64,000 bases of DNA from Pseudomonas sp. MTM4 (lineage in GTDB: Bacteria; Pseudomonadota; Gammaproteobacteria; Pseudomonadales; Pseudomonadaceae). Positions 26,970-36,155 of the stretch are shown here, in pieces. Numbering within the stretch: position 1 is the stretch's first letter; the number at the start of each line of letters is the position of its first letter. The position numbers were made by a program, and so were the translations under genes. The DNA lies in the NCBI RefSeq assembly GCF_019355055.1, contig NZ_CP048411.1, forward strand, positions 2,941,501 through 3,005,500, written 5' to 3'. The notes below the pieces were generated by a model. That model worked only from the letters and a program-made list of their open reading frames with translations. It did no database searches and was not told the origin of the DNA.

Positions 26970-28229
26970 GTGACCGCGACGTCCATTTCCGTTTACCGCC
27001 TTCCCGGTTTCGTCCCCTTTCTCGCTGCACGTTTGCTGGCAGTTTTCGCCATGCAGATTCAGGCCGTAGTCGTGGCCTGGCAGGTCTACGACCTCACGCG
27101 CGATCCACTGTCGCTGGCCTATGTCGGCCTGGCCCAGTTCGTCCCGATGCTGCTTCTGTTGCTACCGGCGGGGGATCTGATCGACCGCTTCGACCGCAAG
27201 CTGATCCTGGCGCTGAGCTGGCTGGTGGAAGCGCTGTGCGCCGCCGCGCTGCTGTGGTTGTCGCTGACCGACGCGGCGGTGAGTTATTACTACGGCGTGC
27301 TGGTGTTCTACGGCTGCGCGCGTGCCTTCACTGGGCCGGCGTTGTCCAGCCTGCTGCCGCAGATCGTTCCGCGCGAGCGTCTGGCCGCGGCCATCGCCGC
27401 CAACAGCATGATCATGCGCAGCGCTACCATCGCAGGCCCAGTGCTCGGCGGTGGTCTCTATGCGCTCGGGGGCGGCGGCCTGACTTATGGCCTGTGCCTG
27501 ATCGGTTTTCTCGCCGGCACGCTGCTGCTGGGCTTCGTCCCGGTGCGCTATGCCGAACAGCGCCAGGCGCTTGAAACCACCGCATGGGCACGCTTCACCG
27601 CCGGCATCGGCTTCATCCGCTCGCGGCCAATCATTCTCGGTACCATTTCTCTCGATCTGTTTGCCGTGCTGCTGGGCGGCGTGGTAGCGCTGCTACCGAT
27701 CTATGCCCAGGAGGTATTGGAAGTCGGTCCCACCGGCCTCGGTCTACTGCGCAGCGCCATGGCCGTCGGTGAGGTGACGGTGGGACTGTATCTCAGCGTG
27801 CGGCCGTTCAATCGACATGTCGGGCTGGTGATGTTCGCGGCGGTAGCGCTGTTCGGCCTGGCCAATCTGGTATTTGCGCTGTCGAGCCTGTTCTGGCTGT
27901 CCTTCGCCGCGCTGATGGTGGCCGGCGGTGCGGACATGGTGAGCATGTATATCCGCTCCTCGCTGATCCAGTTCTCCACACCGGACGCCATGCGCGGTCG
28001 GGTCAACGCAGTGAACATGTTGTTCATCGGCTCATCCAACGAGCTCGGCGAATTCCGCGCTGGAACCAGCGCCGCCTGGTTCGGCGCGGTGCCGGCGGCG
28101 CTGCTGGGCTGCGCCTGCACCCTGACAGTAACGGGCGGTTGGCTGCTCGGCTTCAGGAGCCTGCGCCAGGTCGATCGTTTCGAGGATGCGGCGCCGCAAG
28201 CACCGTCGCACACGACTTACGCGAAATAG
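26970..28229 (+). CDS. MFS transporter (EntS-like exporter family)
   Basis: A 419-aa major facilitator with about 12 helices. AMQIQAVVVAWQVYDLTRDP near residues 29-48 and the loop DRFDRK are typical of the enterobactin-exporter-like MFS group. I propose the GTG at VTATSISVYRLPG because AGGA lies nine bases upstream; an upstream ATG adds 20 unlikely residues. Substrate unknown; siderophore or drug export are options. Confidence 0.75.
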   Translation: MTATSISVYRLPGFVPFLAARLLAVFAMQIQAVVVAWQVYDLTRDPLSLAYVGLAQFVPMLLLLLPAGDLIDRFDRKLILALSWLVEALCAAALLWLSLTDAAVSYYYGVLVFYGCARAFTGPALSSLLPQIVPRERLAAAIAANSMIMRSATIAGPVLGGGLYALGGGGLTYGLCLIGFLAGTLLLGFVPVRYAEQRQALETTAWARFTAGIGFIRSRPIILGTISLDLFAVLLGGVVALLPIYAQEVLEVGPTGLGLLRSAMAVGEVTVGLYLSVRPFNRHVGLVMFAAVALFGLANLVFALSSLFWLSFAALMVAGGADMVSMYIRSSLIQFSTPDAMRGRVNAVNMLFIGSSNELGEFRAGTSAAWFGAVPAALLGCACTLTVTGGWLLGFRSLRQVDRFEDAAPQAPSHTTYAK

Positions 28230-28232
28230 ACA

Positions 28233-28637
28233 TCAGCTACCCACGGCTTCCGGCAGTCTGGCGATGACCTTGATTTCGAATTGAAAGCCGTAGAGCCAGG
28301 TCACGCCGACGGCTGTCAGAGTCGGGTGGGGCGCGCTGCCCCAATAGTCCGGCACGACTTTCCAGATCGTGTCGAATTGCGCTTCGGGATCAACGATGAA
28401 CAAGGTCACGTCAATCACGTCATCGAACGTGCAGCCCGCTGCCGTGAGGATGGCATTCAAATTCTCGAACGCGAGCCTGACCTGGGCTTCCAGCTCAGGC
28501 TCGGGCGAACCGTCCTCGCGGCTGCCGACCTGTCCAGAAACGAACAGCAGTCCGTCGGAGCGGATTGCCGGCGAGTAGCGGTTTCGCTCGTAGAGCGCCT
28601 GGCGTGCGGGTGGAAAAACAACGTCGCGCTGTGTCAT
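28233..28637 (-). CDS. RidA-family protein
   Basis: A 134-aa YjgF/YER057c/UK114 protein: SDGLLFVSGQVG near 27-38, ENLNAILTAAGCTFDDVIDVTLF, then a C-terminal strand. RidA proteins hydrolyse reactive enamines/imines; the paralogue specificity here is not evident. The start has GGAGAG five bases upstream. Divergent from a LysR gene that probably regulates it. Confidence 0.8.
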   Translation of the reverse strand: MTQRDVVFPPARQALYERNRYSPAIRSDGLLFVSGQVGSREDGSPEPELEAQVRLAFENLNAILTAAGCTFDDVIDVTLFIVDPEAQFDTIWKVVPDYWGSAPHPTLTAVGVTWLYGFQFEIKVIARLPEAVGS

Positions 28638-28732
28638 GGAACTCTCCAATTGGGGTTGAACCGCCCCGTCATTCAGGGAGACATGAATCTAGGCGCGTCA
28701 TCGCGTGGGATAAACAGGTAAGTCCGGTCATG

Positions 28733-28755
28733 ATTGTTTGTAGAATCCAAACAAT
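28733..28755. promoter_or_regulatory. Perfect palindrome between ridA-like and LysR genes
   Basis: ATTGTTTG-TAGAATC-CAAACAAT: two perfect 8-bp arms around seven bases, ending 21 bases before the LysR start codon. It has the T-N11-A form of LysR-type binding sites and lies in the shared promoter region, so it is a strong candidate operator for the adjacent regulator. Confidence 0.6.
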
Positions 28756-28775
28756 TCCTAGAATGGTGGACCAAG

Positions 28776-29702
28776 ATGGACCGCTTCGATGCGATGCAGG
28801 CATTCGCCCGCGTGGTGGAAACCGGAAGTTTCACCAAGGCGGCCGAGACCCTCGGCACGAGCAGAACCAGCGTGACGCAACTGGTGCAGCAGCTGGAGGC
28901 GCGGTTGCGCGTGCGGCTGCTCAACCGCACCACACGCAAGGTTGGGGTCACCGCCGACGGTGCCGTCTATTACGAACATGTGCTGCGCCTGCTAGCCGAC
29001 CTGGACGACGCCGAGACGAGCCTATCCGGCGCCTCGGCATCACCTCGCGGCAGGCTGCGGGTGGACGTGCCCAGTCCCTTTGCCCGGCTGATTTTGATAC
29101 CCGCACTGCCAGCGTTCTATGCGCAGTACCCGGACATTCAGCTGGACCTGGGCGTAAGTGATCGCACGGTGGACCTGATCGGCGAAAACGTGGATTGCGT
29201 CGTGCGCGGCGGCGAACTCACCGATCAATCGCTGGTGGCCCGGCGCGTCGGCGAACTGCAACTCGGCGTGTACGCCGCGCCGGGCTACCTAGAACGCGCT
29301 GGCACGCCACAGCATCCGCAGGAATTGGAAGACTCGCATCACCGCATCGTGGGATTCGTCTGGGCACGTGCCGGCAAAGCCGCTCCGTACGCCATGCGCC
29401 GCGAGGGTGAGAGCATCAGCTTGCTTGGCCGCCATGCGTTATCGGTCGATGACGGCAACGCGTACCTCGCCGCGGGCCTGGCCGGCCTCGGCGTGCTCTG
29501 GCTGCCGCATTACATGTCAGCCGAGCACGTCGCGCGCGGTGAACTGGTACCGCTATTCGAGCGCTGGCGACTCGACTCCATGCCGATGTACATCGCCTTT
29601 CCGCCGAACCGGCACCTCAGTGCCAAGCTGCGCGTGTTCATCGATTGGACGGTTGAACTCATGGCAAAGCATTTCCCTGCCCGCAGCCGGCATATGTTGT
29701 GA
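28776..29702 (+). CDS. LysR-family transcriptional regulator
   Basis: A 308-aa LysR regulator of the CrgA-like group: helix-turn-helix MDRFDAMQAFARVVETGSFT (1-20) onward, then an effector domain. Start chosen at MDRFDAM with GGTGGA upstream. Divergent from the RidA-family gene, with a palindrome in between; it may also control the MFS gene beyond. Ligand unknown. Confidence 0.82.
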   Translation: MDRFDAMQAFARVVETGSFTKAAETLGTSRTSVTQLVQQLEARLRVRLLNRTTRKVGVTADGAVYYEHVLRLLADLDDAETSLSGASASPRGRLRVDVPSPFARLILIPALPAFYAQYPDIQLDLGVSDRTVDLIGENVDCVVRGGELTDQSLVARRVGELQLGVYAAPGYLERAGTPQHPQELEDSHHRIVGFVWARAGKAAPYAMRREGESISLLGRHALSVDDGNAYLAAGLAGLGVLWLPHYMSAEHVARGELVPLFERWRLDSMPMYIAFPPNRHLSAKLRVFIDWTVELMAKHFPARSRHML

Positions 29703-29990
29703 CCCTCGCTGTCAGACCATTACGAACACGACCCGCACGGCGGACTGCCAAGCATTCGAGAAGGAAAGGGCCTACATACCTATCCTTAAATGTCCCTCAA
29801 AAGACTGGCCTGGCGAGCTCAGCGCATTGGCGAGCCAGTTCGGTCGGGTTAAAGTGCTGCCAAACTACACGCTCTGTTGTCATATCCTCATCTGCCATCG
29901 CAATTACGGCGCTGTCACTGGCATTGAATAGCAATTCGCTTTGTGCCTGCCTGTCACTTCGGTCCGAACTGGACATGAACAAGGACCACA
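29703..29990. other. Intergenic region upstream of the bacteriophytochrome operon
   Basis: A 288-bp gap, AT-richer in its middle, which should contain the bphP promoter. A 64-codon minus-strand frame lies here but has no start signal or homology I recognise. Confidence 0.45.
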
Positions 29991-32261
29991 ATGACCACTA
30001 CCGAGGCCCACGACCTGCTCAAGGCCATCGACCGATGCGCCGATGAACCCATTCACATTCCTGGCAGCATCCAGCCACACGGTTTCCTTCTGGTAGTCGA
30101 CGAGCCGCAGCTGCGAATACAGCAGGCCAGCAAGAACGTAGTGGAATGGCTGGGCCTCGAGGCATCGACATTGTTAGGCAAGCCGCTTTCCACACTGCTC
30201 AACATCGAGCGGATCGATGCTGGCCTGGCGGCGCTGACCGAAGATGATCAGAACCCTTTCCACCTGAGCGACGTGAGCTTCAGCCTCAACGGCGCTGAGG
30301 AGTCTGTATTCGCGGTGATGGCGCACCGCCGCAAGGGCCAGCTGATCCTGGAGTTTGAGCGAGCCGGCGATCCCCTTGATGCCTATAACTCGCTCTACCC
30401 ACTGATGCGTACCTTCGTCGTGCAGCTGGAGGAGACCCGCGAGCTGGAAAACCTTTGCCAACTCGCCGTCAAAGAGGTCAAGCGCATCACCGGCTTCGGT
30501 CGGGTCAAGGCTTACCGGTTCGATGCCAATGACAATGGCCTGGTACTGGCCGAAGCGGCTGACGCTGGCTATGCGCAGTATCTAGGACTGTGCTTTCCGG
30601 CATCCGATATCCCGCCTCAGGCCCGTCTGCTTTACCAAGAAAACCTGATTCGGGTCATCCAGGACGCCAATTACCAGCCTTCGCCGCTGGTGCCGGCACT
30701 GAACCCCTCAACCGGTGAGCCTTTGGACCTGAGCTTTGCGGCGCTACGAAGCGTGTCACCGGTGCATCTGCAGTACATGCGCAACATGGGCACGCTGGCC
30801 TCGATGTCAATCTCCATCGTGATCCGCGGGCGGCTCTGGGGGCTGATCTCCTGTCACGATGCACAGCCGCGCCACGTCAGTTACCAGACCCGTACATCAT
30901 GCGAGTTGCTCGGGCGCATCCTGGCGCTGCAGATTGAGGCACGGCAGGTCGAAACCCTGGCGCAGCGCAAGCTTGAACTGCGCCGACAGATTGTACGCCT
31001 CCTGTCAGCAATGGCCGACCACGACAGCGTAGTGGACGGCTTTCGCCAGTTGCCGGATGTGGCGCTCGACTTTGCCGGCGCCCATGGCGCGGCGATTGTC
31101 TCCGCGGAAACCTGCGAAACCATTGGCGAAACCCCCGACCACGAACAAATCTTGCGGTTGGCCAAATGGCTGGGCGCACAGCGCGACCGGCTGATCTACC
31201 ACAGCGAATGCGTATCCCTCGACATTCCCGACTTGCCAGAACTGGCCGAGCATTGCGCTGGTGTCATGGCGATCTCTATCTCCCGCCTGCATGCGCACTA
31301 CCTGATCTGGTTCCGCCATGAGCAGATCAAGACCGTCGATTGGGCCGGACGGCCGGAAAAAAGAGTCGATCTCGAGAGTGGTGCGCTCAGCCCGCGCCAT
31401 AGTTTCGAACGATGGCAGGAAACCCTGCGTGGTTACGCGACTCCCTGGGAACGGGACGAAATCGAAGGCGCACTTGAACTGCGCAACGCAGTGCTCGGCA
31501 TCGTGCTGCGCAAGGCTGAAGAAATGGCCCAACTAGCCGGCGAGCTGCGTGCCAGCAACAAGGAACTTGAGTCGTTTTCGTACAGCGTGTCTCACGACCT
31601 GCGGGCGCCGCTGCGGCATATCGCCGGGTACACCGAGTTGCTCAGCGAACTGGAAGGCAGTCGTCTAAGCGAGCGAGGGCTACGCTTTCTGGACAACATT
31701 TCGGATGCGGCCAGTTTTGCCGGCACCCTGGTCGACAACCTGCTGACCTTTTCGCAAATGGGCCGCTCCGCATTGCGCATGTCTGATGTAGATCTCGGTG
31801 CGCTGGTTGCGTCGATCCGGGAGGAACTCACCCCCGACTGCGAAGGCCGACAGATCGAATGGCATTTGCTGCCAATGCCAATCGTGGTGGCCGATGCGGC
31901 TTTCCTCCATATGGCGCTGCGCAACCTGTTAGGAAACGCCGTGAAATACACCCGCACGCGCGAGAGGGCAGTGATCGAGGTCGGCGCTGAGCAGCGCCAC
32001 GGAGAGGTGATTGTTTACGTCCGTGACAACGGCGTGGGCTTCGACATGCAATACGCCGGCAAGCTATTCGGTGTTTTTCAACGCCTGCATCGAATGGAGG
32101 AGTTTGAAGGCACCGGTATCGGCCTAGCGAGTGTGCGCCGCATCATCGAGCGCCACGACGGCCGTGTCTGGGCGGAAGGTGAACTGGACAAGGGCGCTAC
32201 CTTCTTTTTTTCGCTTCCGAAATTGACCTATACATCTCTGGACCGAGACACGCGATGCTGA
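29991..32261 (+). CDS. bphP: Bacteriophytochrome histidine kinase
   Basis: A 756-aa red/far-red photoreceptor kinase. Domain order: PAS (about 15-115) with the biliverdin-attaching Cys16 in IDRCADEPIHIPGSIQPHG; GAF (about 140-300) with PASDIPPQAR (205-214), the chromophore-pocket DIP motif; PHY (about 315-500); HisKA with phospho-acceptor H535 in SVSHDLRAPLRH; and HATPase to the end (GTGIGLASVRR). AAGGA precedes the ATG. It should pass phosphate to the response regulator encoded next, whose start overlaps by 7 bp. The chromophore is made by the heme oxygenase at the end of the operon. Confidence 0.93.
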   Translation: MTTTEAHDLLKAIDRCADEPIHIPGSIQPHGFLLVVDEPQLRIQQASKNVVEWLGLEASTLLGKPLSTLLNIERIDAGLAALTEDDQNPFHLSDVSFSLNGAEESVFAVMAHRRKGQLILEFERAGDPLDAYNSLYPLMRTFVVQLEETRELENLCQLAVKEVKRITGFGRVKAYRFDANDNGLVLAEAADAGYAQYLGLCFPASDIPPQARLLYQENLIRVIQDANYQPSPLVPALNPSTGEPLDLSFAALRSVSPVHLQYMRNMGTLASMSISIVIRGRLWGLISCHDAQPRHVSYQTRTSCELLGRILALQIEARQVETLAQRKLELRRQIVRLLSAMADHDSVVDGFRQLPDVALDFAGAHGAAIVSAETCETIGETPDHEQILRLAKWLGAQRDRLIYHSECVSLDIPDLPELAEHCAGVMAISISRLHAHYLIWFRHEQIKTVDWAGRPEKRVDLESGALSPRHSFERWQETLRGYATPWERDEIEGALELRNAVLGIVLRKAEEMAQLAGELRASNKELESFSYSVSHDLRAPLRHIAGYTELLSELEGSRLSERGLRFLDNISDAASFAGTLVDNLLTFSQMGRSALRMSDVDLGALVASIREELTPDCEGRQIEWHLLPMPIVVADAAFLHMALRNLLGNAVKYTRTRERAVIEVGAEQRHGEVIVYVRDNGVGFDMQYAGKLFGVFQRLHRMEEFEGTGIGLASVRRIIERHDGRVWAEGELDKGATFFFSLPKLTYTSLDRDTRC

Positions 32262-32719
32262 AACCGATACTGCTAATAGAGGACAACCCCCACGACCTGG
32301 AGCTGACACTGATTGCGCTGGAGCGCAGCCAGTTGGCGAACGACGTGGTGATCATGCGCGATGGCGCCGAAGCGCTGAGTTATTTGCAGCGCACCGGAAG
32401 CTATGCCGGACGGGCCGATGGCAACCCCGCGGTACTGTTGTTGGATCTCAAGCTGCCGAAGGTCGACGGTCTGGAGGTACTCAAGATAGTGCGCGAAACG
32501 CCTGAGCTACGTAGCATCCCCGTGGTCATGCTGACTTCATCGCGGGAAGAACCCGATCTGCTCAAGGCCTATGAGCGCGGCGTGAACGCATACGTGGTGA
32601 AGCCGGTCGAATTCAAGGATTTCGTCGCCGCGATCTCCGACCTCGGCCTCTTCTGGGCCGTTCTCAACGAGCCGCCACCCGGTTCCCTGCGGCTCAAACG
32701 TGGCTTTAACGACGAATAG
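32255..32719 (+). CDS. Single-domain response regulator of the phytochrome operon
   Basis: A 154-aa stand-alone receiver, Rcp1-like. The acidic pocket is E9/D10, the phosphorylation site D64 in LLLDLKLPK, and the conserved Lys lies in YVVKPVEF. There is no output domain, so it acts through protein contacts, perhaps with the hybrid kinase that follows. The start overlaps the bphP stop. Confidence 0.88.
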   Translation: MLKPILLIEDNPHDLELTLIALERSQLANDVVIMRDGAEALSYLQRTGSYAGRADGNPAVLLLDLKLPKVDGLEVLKIVRETPELRSIPVVMLTSSREEPDLLKAYERGVNAYVVKPVEFKDFVAAISDLGLFWAVLNEPPPGSLRLKRGFNDE

Positions 32720-32789
32720 AACTGAACGACCCGCCGCCGCAGAAGGCCGGCGTGCTGCCTCGAATCCTGCCTTCCTCGACCGGGTGAAA

Positions 32790-35198
32790 ATGCCAACGCC
32801 AAAGAACATTAGCGTCCTGTTCATCGAGGATAGTCCCCACGATGCCGAACTGGCCCAACTGTCGCTGGAGCGCAGCGGCTACGTCCTGGCGCATGCCGAG
32901 CGGGTTTACGACCAGGCGGGGGTAGTCGAGGCGCTGCAGCGGCGCGAATTCGACGTGATACTTGCCGATTTCATCCTGCCGGGCTATTCCGGCAGCCAGG
33001 CATTGCAGGACGCACGCAGACTGGCCCCTCAGATACCTTTCATATTCATTTCAGGCGTATTCGGCGAAGAGAATGCAGTCAACATGATGCGTTCCGGCGC
33101 CGTTGACTATGTGCTCAAGCAGAACCTGGGTTTTCTACCGAAAGCCGTCGAGCGGGCGCTGAGCGAGGTCAACGAGCGCCGTCGCCGCCTGCAGGCCGAG
33201 CAGGCGCTGCGGGAAGTGGAAGTGCGCGCCCGTCTGGCCATCGATGCTTCGCGCCTGGGCATGTGGGACTACGAGCCGCAAAGCGGAACCCTGATATGGG
33301 ACGAGCGTTGTTGCGCGATGCACGGTTTCCCTGAAGACGTCCCGGTAGATATGGCGTTGTTCGAACAGCTCTGTCATCCAGATGATCGCGAGGCCATGCG
33401 CGTCCAAATCGAACGGGCCATTACTCAGGAAAACAATCGTGAATTCTGCGCCACGTACCGTGTGATCCTCGGCGACAGTCGTATTCGCTGGATGGAAACG
33501 CGGGGGCAGGCCTTCTTCGAAGCGGGCGTCTGCACGCGCTTCGTCGGTGTGGTGATGGATATCACCGAGCAGCAATTGGCGACCCAGACCCTCAAGCGCA
33601 TGAACGAAACTCTGGGCGAGCGCGTAGAGCAGCGAACCCGGGAACGCGACCGCACCTGGGAACTGTCGCGCGATCTGCTGGCGGTCACGCAGCTGGATAT
33701 GATGCCGATCGCACTGAACCCGATCTGGGAAGACACTCTTGGCTGGCCCCTCGACCAGCTGATGCAGAATTCTCTGATTGAGCTGGTTCACCCCGACGAC
33801 CTTCAAGAGTCGCTGGAGGAAACCACCCGGATCGGTCTTGGCAAGGTCGCCAACCGCTTCGTCAACCGACTACGCCATCGCGACGGCAGCTATCGCTGGC
33901 TGTCATGGTCCGCGGTAGCCGAAAACGGCCGCGTCTATTCGGCCGCACGGGACATCACCAGCGAAATCGCGACCGTCGACAGACTCGCCGAAGCCAACCG
34001 CGAACTGGTTGCACAGATCCAGGAACGCGAGCGCGTCGAGGCCACGTTGCAGCAGATGCAGCGGCTCGAAGCCGTCGGCCAGCTGACCGCTGGCGTCGCC
34101 CATGATTTCAACAATTTGCTGACGGTGATCCTGACCAGCGCCAGCTTTCTAAAGAACGATCTGGAAAGTGGCGCACCGACCGAGCGCTGCCTGCGCCGCT
34201 TGGAATACATCCGCAATTCCGGCGAACGCGGTGCCACATTGACCAGCCAGCTGCTCGCCTTTGCGCGGCGTCAGCAACTGGCTCCCACGGCTGTGAACCT
34301 CAACGACACGCTTGTTAGCCTGCTGAGCCTACTCAAGAGCACCCTCGGCGGTAACGTGAGCATTGTGACCGATACGCAAGCCAACCTCTGGCATGCCTTG
34401 GTGGACCCGACACAGATCGAGATGATCATCCTCAATCTCGCGATCAACGCCCGCGATGCCATGGGCGACAGCGGCCAGCTCACCCTTGGCACCGGTAATG
34501 TGGTCATTGACCAGCCAGCCTTGCGCGCCGAAGACCCCGGCCCGGGCGAATACGTGGTGCTGTCCGTGGCCGACACGGGGGAAGGCATGAGTGAAGAGGT
34601 TTTGAGCAAAGCCTTCGAACCCTTCTTCACCACCAAGGAAGTGGGCAAGGGGTCCGGCCTCGGACTGGCACAGGTGTTCGGCTTCGCCAAGCAGTCCGGC
34701 GGCGGTGCTCGTATCCAAAGTCAACCCGGTGTCGGCACTACGGTGATGGTATTCCTGCCACGAACCGCGGCAACGCAGGAGACGCAACCGCTGATGCCCA
34801 CGAACATGGCCTCGATCGAAAGCAACAGCCACCACAGCATCCTCCTGGCTGATGACGATCCCAGCGTTCGCGAAGTGACAGCCCAGATCCTGCGTAATCT
34901 GGGCTTCGCGGTAACCGAGGCCGATAGCGGCAAACATGCGTTGCAACTACTGGCCGAAGGCATCGATGTCGACCTGCTGTTGGCTGACTTCGCAATGCCG
35001 GGCATGAACGGCGGTGAACTGGCGCGGACAGTGCGTGCGCGTAATCCAGAACTGCCGGTGGTCATCGTTACGGGCTACGCGGAACTGAGCGAGCTTGGTC
35101 TGGCGGGCTTCCCAATCATCCAGAAGCCGTTTCGCGAGGAGCAGCTGGCGCACGGTATTGAGTTGGCACTGCAAAAAGGCAATCTGATCGATGTCTGA
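32790..35198 (+). CDS. Hybrid sensor kinase (REC-PAS-PAS-HisKA-HATPase-REC)
   Basis: An 802-aa kinase with a receiver at each end. N-terminal REC has D60 (DVILADFILPG); two PAS domains follow at about 135-265 and 285-405; HisKA has H438 in GVAHDFNNLL; HATPase has GKGSGLGLAQVFGF; and the C-terminal REC has D733 (LLADFAMPG). The start is uncertain: I favour ATG at MPTPKNISVLF, but an upstream GTG would overlap the regulator gene. Neighbours imply it works in the light-signalling pathway, perhaps as a phosphorelay between the two receivers. Confidence 0.85.
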   Translation: MPTPKNISVLFIEDSPHDAELAQLSLERSGYVLAHAERVYDQAGVVEALQRREFDVILADFILPGYSGSQALQDARRLAPQIPFIFISGVFGEENAVNMMRSGAVDYVLKQNLGFLPKAVERALSEVNERRRRLQAEQALREVEVRARLAIDASRLGMWDYEPQSGTLIWDERCCAMHGFPEDVPVDMALFEQLCHPDDREAMRVQIERAITQENNREFCATYRVILGDSRIRWMETRGQAFFEAGVCTRFVGVVMDITEQQLATQTLKRMNETLGERVEQRTRERDRTWELSRDLLAVTQLDMMPIALNPIWEDTLGWPLDQLMQNSLIELVHPDDLQESLEETTRIGLGKVANRFVNRLRHRDGSYRWLSWSAVAENGRVYSAARDITSEIATVDRLAEANRELVAQIQERERVEATLQQMQRLEAVGQLTAGVAHDFNNLLTVILTSASFLKNDLESGAPTERCLRRLEYIRNSGERGATLTSQLLAFARRQQLAPTAVNLNDTLVSLLSLLKSTLGGNVSIVTDTQANLWHALVDPTQIEMIILNLAINARDAMGDSGQLTLGTGNVVIDQPALRAEDPGPGEYVVLSVADTGEGMSEEVLSKAFEPFFTTKEVGKGSGLGLAQVFGFAKQSGGGARIQSQPGVGTTVMVFLPRTAATQETQPLMPTNMASIESNSHHSILLADDDPSVREVTAQILRNLGFAVTEADSGKHALQLLAEGIDVDLLLADFAMPGMNGGELARTVRARNPELPVVIVTGYAELSELGLAGFPIIQKPFREEQLAHGIELALQKGNLIDV

Positions 35199-35757
35199 GC
35201 TGCGAGCCCTTCTCAGGAACGCAACCGCTCCTCTGCACGCACGTGTCGAGGCTGCCTATGCCGGCTTTGACATCGAACGGCAGGACGGCTACTTCCATTT
35301 TCTTCGAGCCCATAGCCGAGTCTTGGGTGCCGTGGAAGTCGCGCTGGAACAGGCTGGCATCGTTCGGCTGCTTGATGATTGGCCCGCACGGGCGCGACGT
35401 CACACGTTATTGGCGGACCTCACCGAGCTGGATACCCCGGCGCCGACTGCACTGCCACCACCGCAATTGCCGGATGAAGCCAGCTGCTGGGGCGCCGCCT
35501 ATGTGCTTGAGGGTTCGCGTCTTGGCGGCACCATTCTGGCGCGGCGGCGGCGTCAGATCGATCCAGCAGCGCCGGTTAGCTACCTGGAGCATGGTGACGT
35601 CGCCAAGCTCTGGCCAACCTTCCTTGCGCGCCTTGAAACCGCCAGTTCCTGCGCATGGGTGCCGATGCTTGCCGCTGCCGAGGCAACATTCACACTTTTC
35701 ATAGCCGGCGCAGCACTCGAACAGGCGGGCACCAGTGAGAACAAGAAAGGCCCCTGA
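35191..35757 (+). CDS. bphO: Biliverdin-producing heme oxygenase
   Basis: A 188-aa bacterial heme oxygenase. H16 in TAPLHARVEAAY is the proximal heme ligand; the distal-helix Gly-rich segment is WGAAYVLEGSRLGG near 110-123. It opens heme to biliverdin, the chromophore of BphP. The ATG overlaps the hybrid-kinase stop by 8 bp, completing a four-gene operon. The stop codon lies inside the loop of a terminator hairpin, and the Tn7-like end begins 10 bases after it. Confidence 0.9.
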   Translation: MSELRALLRNATAPLHARVEAAYAGFDIERQDGYFHFLRAHSRVLGAVEVALEQAGIVRLLDDWPARARRHTLLADLTELDTPAPTALPPPQLPDEASCWGAAYVLEGSRLGGTILARRRRQIDPAAPVSYLEHGDVAKLWPTFLARLETASSCAWVPMLAAAEATFTLFIAGAALEQAGTSENKKGP

Positions 35758-35767
35758 GGGCCTTTCT
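35744..35767 (+). terminator. bphO terminator hairpin, cut by the Tn7-like end
   Basis: AGAAAGGCCC and GGGCCTTTCT form a 10-bp stem around CTGA (the loop includes the bphO stop). The expected T-run is absent: at the 3' base of the stem the sequence turns into the transposon terminus TGTGG. The native T-run should be found beyond the right end of the element. Confidence 0.7.
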
Positions 35768-35939
35768 GTGGTTCAAGCGTACAACAACTGGTTGGCAACA
35801 ACATAGATTGACACAAGCACCCTTGAAAACACTGAGGAAAACCGAGGCCTTAGGTGCCAGCCTCGACAACATAGTCTGACACAAGGCCACTGCCACATCG
35901 AACGAAGCCCCAATCCTGGAACAACATAGATTGACAAAA
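35767..35939 (+). repeat. Tn7-like left end with TnsB-type binding repeats
   Basis: Three direct copies at 35798-35817, 35866-35885 and 35921-35940 share ACAACATAG-(A/T)(T/C)-TGACA-(C/A)AA. A degenerate fourth unit (ACAACAACTGGTTGGCA) starts near 35780, just inside the TGTGG terminus. Tn7 itself begins TGTGG and carries ACAAAATAGTTGGGAACTGG repeats in the same orientation; the shared core is ACAA-x-ATAG-x-T-x-G-x-A. The remaining bases to the next start codon hold no gene. Confidence 0.7.
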
Positions 35940-36155
35940 ATATTTGACCATCCGTAGTTGAGCCCCTGGCTACCCAAGAATCTGTGCCTAGGCCGGTCTC
36001 TGTGCTGGCTGAGCTTTCGCGCTAGAAGCCTCATCTCATCCTCCCAGGCTCCATCCGCCACAGTCGCCGCTCTCGATCTACCCCTTCTGCCAAGAAGCAT
36101 TTCGGGCAGAAGCGATTAATCTTTAAGGGCTAACCGATTAATGCAGGAGGTCCAT

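Noticed and set aside
29797..29991. 64-codon minus-strand frame upstream of bphP
   Set aside because: No ribosome binding site or family, and it would overlap the bphP promoter.
35798..35940. Replication-origin iterons or CRISPR repeats
   Set aside because: Only three copies with unequal spacing (68 and 55 bp), no replication or cas gene nearby; the sequence and the adjacent TGTGG terminus fit TnsB sites better.
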